Shown here one piece after another: positions 14,946 to 21,843 of a stretch of DNA of 39,983 nucleotides. Source of the stretch: Winogradskya consettensis. Its GTDB lineage: Bacteria > Actinomycetota > Actinomycetes > Mycobacteriales > Micromonosporaceae. The notes beneath the pieces were generated by a model. The model ran no database searches. It was not told where the DNA came from and saw only the letters and a list, made by a program, of their open reading frames with translations. Both the position numbers and the translations under genes were made by a program. The DNA is taken from contig NZ_BOQP01000062.1 in assembly GCF_018332715.1 (NCBI RefSeq), forward strand, positions 1 to 39,983. Direction: 5' to 3'. Position 1 is the stretch's first letter, and the number at the start of each line of letters is the position of its first letter.

Positions 14946-15758
14946 ATGCTGAGCGCGTACCCGAACAAAGGCCGCACGTTGCTGGCGGGCCTGATCATCG
15001 TGGTTCTCGGGGTCGCCGGTGGGATCGGCGTCTATCTCGTCGCCGCGCTGGCGGCGCTGGTCGCGGGGCGCCCGGAGAACGCGGACGGGGTGCCGAGTTT
15101 CGGGCCGCTCGCGGATCTGGCCGTGGCGTTCCTGACGGTCGCGGCGGTGCTGCCCGCGACCCTGCTCGCCCAGCGGTGGATCCAGCGGCGTCCGGCCGTA
15201 CGGTTGCGGTGGGGCCTGCTGTTGCGCTGTCTGCCGGTCGCGGCGGTCCCGGTGGTGCTGTTGTCGGCCGTGGATGGGATGCCCGACGAGAAAATGGTCG
15301 GGCTCGCCGGGTTCGCTCCGGCTGTGCTGGTGGCGCTGCTGGTCGTGCCGGTCCAGGCCGCGGCCGAGGAATACCTGATGCGCGGCTGGCTGCTGCAAGC
15401 CGTGCACCAGTGGGTACGCAGCCCGTGGCCCCCGATCGCGCTGCAGGCCGTGGTCTTCGCGGCACTGCACGGCTGGGGTACGCCCTGGGGCTTCGCCGAC
15501 CTGGTCGTGTTCGGACTCGTCGCGGGCTGGCTGACCGTGCGCACCGGCGGGCTCGAAGCGGCGATCGCCCTGCATGTGGCCAACAACCTGATCAGCGTCC
15601 TGCTCGCGGCGGCGTACGGGGAGCTCGGCGTGGACCAGACCGCCGCCGACATGCCCTGGCAGTACGCCGTCGCCGACGCGCCGCTCCTGCTCGGCTATGC
15701 CGCCGTGATCGTGATGCTGACCGGGCGCCGGGATTGCCTGACACTTTTGCCCGCTTAG
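14946..15758 (+). CDS. CPBP-family intramembrane metalloprotease
   Basis: 270 aa with about seven to eight membrane helices. The CPBP/Abi (CAAX protease-like) motifs are all visible: EEYLMRGW (EExxxR, about residues 140-147), FAALHGWG (motif 2 His) and HVANNLIS (motif 3 His/Asn). Such proteases cut substrates within the membrane; the substrate here is unknown. ATG at 14946 gives the proper N-terminal helix. Divergent from the sensor kinase with 99 nt between. Regulation by that kinase is possible but unsupported. Confidence 0.85.
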   Translation: MLSAYPNKGRTLLAGLIIVVLGVAGGIGVYLVAALAALVAGRPENADGVPSFGPLADLAVAFLTVAAVLPATLLAQRWIQRRPAVRLRWGLLLRCLPVAAVPVVLLSAVDGMPDEKMVGLAGFAPAVLVALLVVPVQAAAEEYLMRGWLLQAVHQWVRSPWPPIALQAVVFAALHGWGTPWGFADLVVFGLVAGWLTVRTGGLEAAIALHVANNLISVLLAAAYGELGVDQTAADMPWQYAVADAPLLLGYAAVIVMLTGRRDCLTLLPA

Positions 15759-15881
15759 GCGCCGATATGATCCCCACGGGGTCGCCAGCCGGGACCGCGC
15801 GTACGCCTCGGAAAAAGGCAGGCGTGAACCAGGCGGTGAGCGGGCACTCAGTAGCTGAAATTTCCGGAGTGTGGGGGACCA

Positions 15882-17198
15882 GTGGCAGCGACGACATGGG
15901 CACGATCGATCCGCGAGCAGGCTCGCACGAGGCTGGCCGAAGCGGAAGCCCGTAACGCGCCGCCGCCGTTCACCGGCGACGCCGAGGCCACGCCGGCCGT
16001 CATGGTCGTCGAGCAGAAGCGGGCCAGCGCCGACGAGGTGCTGCCGCGCGGGGTGCGTACGGCGGGGGCCTGGGCCTGGCGGTTCATCGCCTTCATCATC
16101 TCCGCGTATCTGCTGCTCAGGCTGATCTCGCTGCTCAGCGTCGTGGTCATCCCGGTGGTGGTCGCGATCCTGCTCGCGGCGATGTTCCAGCCCGCCGCGG
16201 CGGCGCTGGTCCGGCGGGGGATGAAACGCTCGCTGGCGGCGGTGGTGGTGCTGTTCTCCGCGCTGATCCTGGTCTTCGGCGGTCTCGGCCTGATCATCCG
16301 CACGTTCATCAACCAGCTCGACTCGCTGTCGTCGCAGGTCAGCGATGGCATCACCGAGGTGCAGAAGTGGCTCACGTCGGGCCCGCTGCACATCACCGAT
16401 GATCAGATCGGTCAGTACGTCGACCGCATCCAGAAGGCGATCACCGAGAACCAGGGCGCGCTGACGTCCGGCGCGCTGAGCACGGCGACCACCCTCGGCG
16501 AAGTGATCACCGGTTTCTTCCTGGTGCTGTTCACACTCTTCTTCTTCCTGCGCGACGGCGGCCAGATCTGGTCGTTCCTGTGCCGGCTGCTGCCCCGCGA
16601 AGCCCGGGTCGCCACCGCCCGCGCCGGGCACTACTCCTGGCACACCCTGGTGTCCTACGTGCACGCCACGGTCCTGGTCGCGTTCGTCGACGCCGTCGGC
16701 ATCGGCATCGGCCTGTTCGTCATGCGTATCCCGCTCGCGCTGCCGCTGGCCGCCCTCGTGTTCCTCGGCGCGTTCATCCCGGTGGTCGGCGCCACGGTGA
16801 CGGGCGCGGTCGCCGTACTCGTCGCCCTGGTCGCCGACGGCTGGGTCAGCGCCCTGATCATCCTGGCCGTGGTCATCGCCGTCCAGCAGCTCGAGGGGCA
16901 CGTCCTGCAGCCGCTCATCATGGGCCGGGCGGTGGCCCTGCACCCGCTGGCGGTCATTCTCGCCATCGCCACGGGCATCGTGGTCGCGGGCATCGTCGGC
17001 GGCCTGATCGCGGTCCCGCTGCTGGCCGTCCTGAACACCGCTATCCGCTACCTGGTCCGCCACCCGTCCGGCGAGCCCACCCCCGACCGGGAACCTCCGG
17101 GCACGGAACCCGCGGAGGACGACGACGCGGCGACGGACGAACGCCCCAAGGACCCGACCGACCCGCCGTCCGCGGAATCGTCGCTGGCGAACGCATGA
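15882..17198 (+). CDS. AI-2E family transporter (TqsA/YdiK-like)
   Basis: 438 aa. A soluble N-terminus of about 60 residues is followed by two membrane helices, an extracytoplasmic amphipathic region (QLDSLSSQVSDGITEVQKWL, about 145-190), and the five-to-six-helix core of the family with FLRDGG, LGAFIPVVG and the QQLEGHVLQPLIMGRAVALHP signature. The tail (about 400-438) is acidic and Pro-rich. The GTG start at 15882 follows GGGGGACCA. Family members have been linked to autoinducer-2 export or Na+/H+ antiport, so the true substrate is open. A perfect hairpin follows the stop. Confidence 0.88.
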   Translation: MAATTWARSIREQARTRLAEAEARNAPPPFTGDAEATPAVMVVEQKRASADEVLPRGVRTAGAWAWRFIAFIISAYLLLRLISLLSVVVIPVVVAILLAAMFQPAAAALVRRGMKRSLAAVVVLFSALILVFGGLGLIIRTFINQLDSLSSQVSDGITEVQKWLTSGPLHITDDQIGQYVDRIQKAITENQGALTSGALSTATTLGEVITGFFLVLFTLFFFLRDGGQIWSFLCRLLPREARVATARAGHYSWHTLVSYVHATVLVAFVDAVGIGIGLFVMRIPLALPLAALVFLGAFIPVVGATVTGAVAVLVALVADGWVSALIILAVVIAVQQLEGHVLQPLIMGRAVALHPLAVILAIATGIVVAGIVGGLIAVPLLAVLNTAIRYLVRHPSGEPTPDREPPGTEPAEDDDAATDERPKDPTDPPSAESSLANA

Positions 17199-17200
17199 AA

Positions 17201-17230
17201 AACGCGGCCCCCCGATCAGGGGGCCGCGTT
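17201..17230. terminator. Bidirectional intrinsic terminator
   Basis: Perfect 12-bp stem (AACGCGGCCCCC, 17201-17212, with 17219-17230) and 6-nt loop between convergent stops at 17198 and 17233. On the minus strand the stem is followed by a run of T, so it ends the importer operon; in the plus direction TTCTTC follows. Confidence 0.85.
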
Positions 17231-17232
17231 CT

Positions 17233-17994
17233 TCATGCGGCGACGTCCGGCATGTGATCGCTCAGCAGGAGCTGGTGCAGCTCCGCCGAGGCCTTCGCGA
17301 CCTCTTCGAGGTGGGCGTTGTGGCCGAAGGAGCGCGGCCGGGGGATCTTGATGTCGACGACCTGCTTGACGCGGCCCGGCCGGGCGCTGAGGACCGCGAC
17401 CCGGTCGGCGAGCAGGACGGCCTCCTGGATGGAGTGGGTCACGAAGACGATCGTGGTGCCGGTCTCCATGTGGATGCGCTGGAGCTCCAGGGAGAGCTCC
17501 TCGCGGGTGAGGGCGTCGAGTGCGGAGAACGGCTCGTCCATGAGCATGACCTTGGGCCGCTGGATCAGGGTGCGGCAGAGTGCCACCCTCTGCTGCATGC
17601 CGCCGGAGAGCTCGTGCGGCAGCCGCTTGGCGAAACCGGTGAGGCCTGTCGTCTCCAGCAGGTACTGCGCGTGCTCGCGGCTCTTGGCCTTGTCCCACTT
17701 GAAGATCTCGACCGGCAGCATGACGTTCTCGAGGACCGTGCGCCACGGCAGCAGGGCCGGCTTCTGGAAGTTCACCGCGACGTCGCGGCGGGGCTTGCGG
17801 ACCTCCTCGCCGTCGACGAGGACCCGGCCGCCGGTGGGCCTGTCCAGCCCGCCGATCAGCCGCAGCAGGGTGGACTTGCCGCACCCGGACCGGCCGATGA
17901 GGGTCAGGAACTCGCCGTCGGCGACCTCGAGCCGGATGTCCTTCAGGGCCTGGACCGGCCCGAAGGAGCGCGAGACACCGTCGATGCTGATCAT
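17233..17994 (-). CDS. ABC importer ATPase (SsuB/TauB-like)
   Basis: 253 aa ATP-binding subunit of a nitrate/sulfonate/taurine-type importer. Walker A GRSGCGKST (about 34-42), Q-loop NFQKPALLPW, signature LSGGMQQR, Walker B VMLMDEPF and switch FVTHS are intact. ATG at 17994 has AAAGG eight bases upstream, and 11 nt separate it from the permease stop, so it is the third gene of the operon. It powers uptake through the permease next to it. Confidence 0.9.
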   Translation of the reverse strand: MISIDGVSRSFGPVQALKDIRLEVADGEFLTLIGRSGCGKSTLLRLIGGLDRPTGGRVLVDGEEVRKPRRDVAVNFQKPALLPWRTVLENVMLPVEIFKWDKAKSREHAQYLLETTGLTGFAKRLPHELSGGMQQRVALCRTLIQRPKVMLMDEPFSALDALTREELSLELQRIHMETGTTIVFVTHSIQEAVLLADRVAVLSARPGRVKQVVDIKIPRPRSFGHNAHLEEVAKASAELHQLLLSDHMPDVAA

Positions 17995-18005
17995 GTCCTG
18001 GCCTT

Positions 18006-18791
18006 TCAGGAGATCGCCCGTGCCCACGGCACGGCGATCCGCTCGATTGCTGCCATCAAGTAGAACAGGACGACACCGACGATGGCGAGCAGTGCGAGTG
18101 CCGCGAACGCCTGCGGGGTGTCGGACGAGGCACCGGAGCCGACGATGACGGAGCCGAGGCCGTGGTCGGGGTTGACCACCTCGCCGATGACGGCGCCGAT
18201 GATCGCGAGCGGAGTGGCGACCTTCAGGCCGACGAAGACCTGCGGCAGCGCCCACTTGAGCCGGACCTTGACGAACGTCTGCCACCACGAGGCGGACAGC
18301 GAACGGGCGAGCTCGCGCAGGTCGGCGGGGGTGGAGCTGAGACCGGCCATGGTGGAGACGATGATCGGGAAGAAGCTCACCAGCACGACCATGACGATCT
18401 TCGGGCTGTCGCCGAACCCCATCCACACCAGCAGCAGCGGGGCCAGCGCCACCTTCGGTACCGCGTTGAGCGCGGCGAGCATCGGCATGGTCATCCGTTC
18501 GACCGTGCGCGATGCGGCCAGCACGACCGCGATGACCAGGCCGAGGACCGCGGCGATGCCGAAGCCGATCAGGACCCGCTGCAGGGTGGTCCAGGTCTCG
18601 GTGAGCAGGAATTCCGGGGTACGCAGGAACGACTGCACCACGTCCGGCGGCGACGGCAGGAAGAAGGGGTCGATGTCCAGGGCGGTGGTCAGCCCCCACC
18701 AGAGGCCGATGACGATGATGGCCCCGAGCGCGGGCAGGGCGGCGTTCGCCCAGGCTCGCGACAGCGGGGTGCCTGCGGTGTTGTCTGTCAT
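18006..18791 (-). CDS. ABC importer permease (SsuC/TauC-like)
   Basis: 261 aa with about six membrane helices of the binding-protein-dependent transport inner-membrane family. The EAA-type loop is visible at about residues 150-190 (SSTPADLRELARSLSASWWQ, then RLKWALPQVFVGLKVATPLA). ATG at 18791. A 52-nt gap with a perfect hairpin separates it from the binding protein gene upstream, which often lowers expression of the membrane part against the binding protein. Confidence 0.9.
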   Translation of the reverse strand: MTDNTAGTPLSRAWANAALPALGAIIVIGLWWGLTTALDIDPFFLPSPPDVVQSFLRTPEFLLTETWTTLQRVLIGFGIAAVLGLVIAVVLAASRTVERMTMPMLAALNAVPKVALAPLLLVWMGFGDSPKIVMVVLVSFFPIIVSTMAGLSSTPADLRELARSLSASWWQTFVKVRLKWALPQVFVGLKVATPLAIIGAVIGEVVNPDHGLGSVIVGSGASSDTPQAFAALALLAIVGVVLFYLMAAIERIAVPWARAIS

Positions 18792-18807
18792 GGAAGCTCC
18801 CGGACCG

Positions 18808-18838
18808 GGACAGGGCGGGACGGTGTCCCGCCCTGTCC
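18808..18838 (-). promoter_or_regulatory. Intra-operon hairpin between binding protein and permease genes
   Basis: Perfect 14-bp stem (GGACAGGGCGGGAC, 18808-18821, with 18825-18838) and 3-nt loop directly after the binding protein stop (18844). No T-run. It is suited to stabilise the 3' end of the binding protein message or partly stop transcription before the permease. Confidence 0.7.
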
Positions 18839-18843
18839 GACGG

Positions 18844-19872
18844 TTATGCCTTCGGTGTGAACGAGAAGTCGACGACGTCGGTCGGCTTGAGACCGTCGGG
18901 CATCAGGCCGGCGCCGGAGAGCACGGCGATCGACTTGGCGACCCGCTGCTCGTCCATGCTGCCGAGCGCGCCGCCACCGGGGGCGGTCGTGTACGGCTTC
19001 ATCGCGTCGATCTCGCCGATCGCGGCCGGGATCGCGGCGGTGGGCTCCGCCTTGTTCATGACGGCGGCGGCCTCGTCGGGGTGCTCGAGGGTGTACTGCA
19101 GGCCCTTCATCGCGGCGGCGACGAAACGCTTCACGAGGTCCGGGTTGCTGGAGATCAGCGACGGCTTGGCGATGATCGCGTTGCCGTACAGGTCGGACAG
19201 GTAGGTGCTGTAGGGCAGCACGGTGACCTGCTTCTTCGACGCCGTCTCGAGTGCCTTCTTGCTCAGCAGGAAGGTGCTCAGCGCGTCGACCTGGTTCTTC
19301 GCCATGAGGCTGTTCAGCGCGGTGGTCTGCACGCCCTTGATGGTGACCTTGGTGGGGTCGATGCCGGCGAGCTTGGCGTACGCGGGGAAGAGCAGCTGGC
19401 TCACCGTGGCGGCACCGGCGGCGACGGTCTTGCCCTGCAGATCGGCCGGGGAGGTGATCTTGGTGTCCTGGGTCGTCAGGATCGCGACCAGGGTCTGCTG
19501 GTGGATGGCCGCGACGGCCTTCCAGTCGGTGAACTTGCCGGTGCCGGCCTGGATCACCGCGCCCGTGAAGTCCAGCGCCGCGAACTGCGCCTGGTCGGAC
19601 TTGATCATCGTCAGGTTCTGGACGTTACCGGCACCCTTCTGGATGTCGATGTCGATCCCGGCTTCCTTGAAGTAGCCCTTCTCCTTGGCGAGCCAGACGA
19701 AGGAGTCACGGCCGACGGCACCGAACGCCGTCGCGTAGACCACCTTGTCGACCTTGCCGCCGGCCGAGGAACCGCCGGTGCTGGCTTCGTCGTCGCTGCT
19801 CGAGCAGCCGCTCGAGACAGCCAGCGCCGCGACCATGAAGGCCGCGGACAGCACACGGAAACGCCTGATCAT
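18844..19872 (-). CDS. ABC importer substrate-binding lipoprotein (SsuA/NMT1-like)
   Basis: 342 aa. Lipoprotein signal with lipobox VSSGC (C23) and a Ser/Gly linker, then an NMT1/THI5-SsuA type binding domain: VVYATAFGAVGRDSFVWLAK, EKGYFKEAGIDIDI, AQFAALDFTGAVI, LQGKTVAAGAATVSQLL. The ATG at 19872 has GGAGGATTC before it. First gene of the importer operon and divergent from gntR. The type suggests a small organic anion such as a sulfonate, pyrimidine or aromatic acid; given the neighbouring GntR and DUF6282 genes, the compound they handle is the best guess. Confidence 0.88.
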   Translation of the reverse strand: MIRRFRVLSAAFMVAALAVSSGCSSSDDEASTGGSSAGGKVDKVVYATAFGAVGRDSFVWLAKEKGYFKEAGIDIDIQKGAGNVQNLTMIKSDQAQFAALDFTGAVIQAGTGKFTDWKAVAAIHQQTLVAILTTQDTKITSPADLQGKTVAAGAATVSQLLFPAYAKLAGIDPTKVTIKGVQTTALNSLMAKNQVDALSTFLLSKKALETASKKQVTVLPYSTYLSDLYGNAIIAKPSLISSNPDLVKRFVAAAMKGLQYTLEHPDEAAAVMNKAEPTAAIPAAIGEIDAMKPYTTAPGGGALGSMDEQRVAKSIAVLSGAGLMPDGLKPTDVVDFSFTPKA

Positions 19873-20095
19873 GAATCCTCCAGGAGCCCCGGCTAAACGT
19901 AGGCGGGGTGGTGACTGATCGGATGAGAGGGGGAGAAGACCCCGACCATCGACAATGATCTGTTCTGGCCCGAGTCCGGACGAGATGCTAGAGCACGGAT
20001 CATGGGGCTGTCACGGACTGATTTGTCCGGATGCCCGCGCTCAGAAAGTACCCATGTGGGCGGCAAGGGCTACGTTCTCCCTGCTCGGGGCCCTG

Positions 20096-20124
20096 TTGAC
20101 AGATTGCCCGTACCCGGCGATTCT
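20096..20124 (+). promoter_or_regulatory. Probable gntR promoter
   Basis: TTGACA (20096-20101), 17-nt spacer, GATTCT (20119-20124). The -35 lies in a small palindrome CTGT-TG-ACAG (20093-20102) that recalls the ATTGT-TG-ACAAT core of the operator, so it may be a second binding site. Confidence 0.4.
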
Positions 20125-20132
20125 CTTCGCAA

Positions 20133-20155
20133 GATTGTTTGCAATCCTGTTGGCA
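20133..20155 (+). promoter_or_regulatory. GntR-type operator before gntR
   Basis: GATTG-TTTG-CAATC (20133-20146) followed by CTGTTGGCA to 20155. It matches 19 of 23 positions of the site over the ligK promoter (8170-8192). It lies downstream of the proposed promoter, as expected for autorepression. Confidence 0.6.
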
Positions 20156-20206
20156 TACGCGGGTTACCGCCCGAGATACCCGCCCGAGATAGGGGTGCAG
20201 CACCGG

Positions 20207-20875
20207 ATGACCCGCCCTGCGGTGGCCGCGGCCGACGTCGTCTACGAGCGGATTCGCACCCTCATCCAGCGCGGTGAGCTGCAGCCCAACGAGCGACTCA
20301 TCGAAGTGGACCTGGCCCAGCGGCTGCAGGCCACCCGGGCGCGGATCCGCACCGCCCTCGTCCGCCTCGGCCAGGACGGCATGGTCGTGCTCACCCCGAA
20401 CCGCGGCGCCCGGGTCAAACTCGTCAGCGAGTCCGAGGCGGTCGAGATACTGCAGACCCGCCGGGTGCTCGAAGGCCTCGCCGCCCGGCAGGCAGCCGTC
20501 CAGGCCACGGCCCGGGAGATCGCCGAGCTGCGCCGCATCCTGACCCGGATGGGCCAGAAACTCGAGCAGGGCGACCTGCTCGGCTACTCCGAGGGCAACG
20601 CCGCCCTGCACGCCGGCATCATCGCGGCGTCCAGGCACGACACCGCCGCCCGGCTCATCACCGGGCTCCGGGCGCCGATGGTCCGCTTCCAGTTCCGTAC
20701 GATCCTCGTGCCCGGCCGCCCCACCCAGTCCTATGCCGAGCACATCACCATCGTCCAGGCGATCGCCGACCACGACCCCGACGCCGCCGAGACCGCGATG
20801 CGCGCCCACCTCGCCTGCGTGGAACGCACGCTGTCCCGGACCGCCGGTGCCGCCGCGCGCCGCCTCCCGTCCTGA
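20207..20875 (+). CDS. GntR-family regulator (FadR/FCD subfamily)
   Basis: 222 aa. N-terminal winged helix at about 8-70 (VYERIRTLIQRGELQPNERL, then DLAQRLQATRARIRTALVRL). The all-helical FCD effector domain follows (VEILQTRRVLEGLAARQAA, then LHAGIIAASRHDTAARLI, and HITIVQAIADHDPDAAETAM with metal-type His). The usual ExLA[xx]LGVSRxPVREAL consensus appears here as DLAQRLQATRARIRTAL. ATG at 20207 is preferred to GTG at 20195 because AGGGG lies 11 nt before it. A likely repressor of its own gene, of the DUF6282 gene and, by the shared operator, of the ligK operon. Its inducer may be a pathway acid. Confidence 0.88.
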   Translation: MTRPAVAAADVVYERIRTLIQRGELQPNERLIEVDLAQRLQATRARIRTALVRLGQDGMVVLTPNRGARVKLVSESEAVEILQTRRVLEGLAARQAAVQATAREIAELRRILTRMGQKLEQGDLLGYSEGNAALHAGIIAASRHDTAARLITGLRAPMVRFQFRTILVPGRPTQSYAEHITIVQAIADHDPDAAETAMRAHLACVERTLSRTAGAAARRLPS

Positions 20876-20912
20876 TCCACGTCCTTCCAGCCCCCTTCGT
20901 TTGAGGAGAACC

Positions 20913-21839
20913 ATGTCTGAGCACCCCGTCCCCTCGGAGCGGGCCCGCGCCCTGGTGACCGGCGCGTACGACACCCACGTCCACGTCGGCCCGGACGTGA
21001 TGCAACGCCGCATCGACGACCTCGATCTGGCCACCCGTTTCGCGGAGACCGGCCTCGCGGGCTTCGTCCTCAAGTCCCACTACGTCACCACGGCCGAGCG
21101 TGCCGCCGTGGTCCGCAAGGCCCGTCCCGGCGTGGACGTCCTCGGTGCGGTCACCCTCAACGGCTCGATGGGCGGCATGAACCCGTCCGCCGTCGAGGTC
21201 GCCGGCCGCCAGGGCGCCCGCATCGTGTGGATGCCCACCGTGGACTCCCGCAACCAGCGCAGCTCCACCGCCCAGGACCTGCCCGGCGCGAAGCCCGCGA
21301 TGTGGGGCGCGCTGCAGGCCGACCTGCACGCCCAGGGCATCGTCCCGGACGTCGTGCAGGTCGTCGACGAGGACGGCAAGGTCCGCGAGGACGTCCGCAA
21401 GGTCCTGCGCGTCCTGGCCCGCCACGACATGGTTCTCGCCACCGGTCACCTCAGCGGCCCGGAGATCATCGCTGTGGTGCACGCCGCGAAACAGGAGGGC
21501 GTCCGCCGCGTCGTCGTCACCCACCCCGAGTTCACCTCGCAGCGGCTCCCGGTCGACGAGCAGAAGGAGCTCGCGGCGGCGGGTGCGTTGCTGGAACGCT
21601 GCTACACCACGCCCTACACGGGCAAGGTGGGCTGGGACGACCTGTTCGCCAACATCCGCGCGGTGGGCGTCGAGCACTCGGTGCTCTCCAGCGACCTCGG
21701 CCAGCCGTTCAACCCGCCGGTGGAGGACGGGCTCGCGCTGTTCGCCGACAAGCTGCTCGAGGCCGGGTTCAGCGACGACGAGATCCGGACCATGGCCGTG
21801 ACGAACTCCCGCTTCCTGGCCGCGGCGAAGGCCTCCTGA
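20913..21839 (+). CDS. DUF6282-type metal-dependent hydrolase
   Basis: 308 aa TIM-barrel protein related to the amidohydrolase/PHP group. Likely metal and active-site residues: YDTHVHVGPDV (HxH, residues about 24-34), LKSHYVTT (Lys and His), ATGHLSG, VVTHPEF and SSDLGQPFNPP (Asp). ATG at 20913 with GAGGAG at 20903-20908. 37 nt after gntR on the same strand, so probably one transcript. The reaction is not known for the family; hydrolysis or hydration of a small organic acid or lactone is likely. The neighbouring importer may bring in the substrate. Confidence 0.75.
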   Translation: MSEHPVPSERARALVTGAYDTHVHVGPDVMQRRIDDLDLATRFAETGLAGFVLKSHYVTTAERAAVVRKARPGVDVLGAVTLNGSMGGMNPSAVEVAGRQGARIVWMPTVDSRNQRSSTAQDLPGAKPAMWGALQADLHAQGIVPDVVQVVDEDGKVREDVRKVLRVLARHDMVLATGHLSGPEIIAVVHAAKQEGVRRVVVTHPEFTSQRLPVDEQKELAAAGALLERCYTTPYTGKVGWDDLFANIRAVGVEHSVLSSDLGQPFNPPVEDGLALFADKLLEAGFSDDEIRTMAVTNSRFLAAAKAS

Positions 21840-21843
21840 CCGC

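Larger units (their letters stand above)
19873..20206. other. Divergent control region between importer operon and gntR
   Basis: 334 nt without a gene. It holds the importer ribosome site, a possible promoter at 20096-20124, and the GntR-type operator at 20133-20155. A looser version of the operator may lie at 19947-19968 (CGACAAT, then TGTT and GGC), on the side of the importer genes. Confidence 0.5.

Noticed and set aside
15759..15881. Possible riboswitch before the AI-2E transporter
   Set aside because: No recognisable conserved core or convincing pairing; left unannotated.
12837..17063. A 1408-codon open frame on the minus strand
   Set aside because: Only the part from ATG at 14846 (sensor kinase) is real. 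The rest runs antisense to the CPBP and AI-2E genes and is low-complexity Arg/Asp/Gln sequence typical of GC-rich antisense frames.
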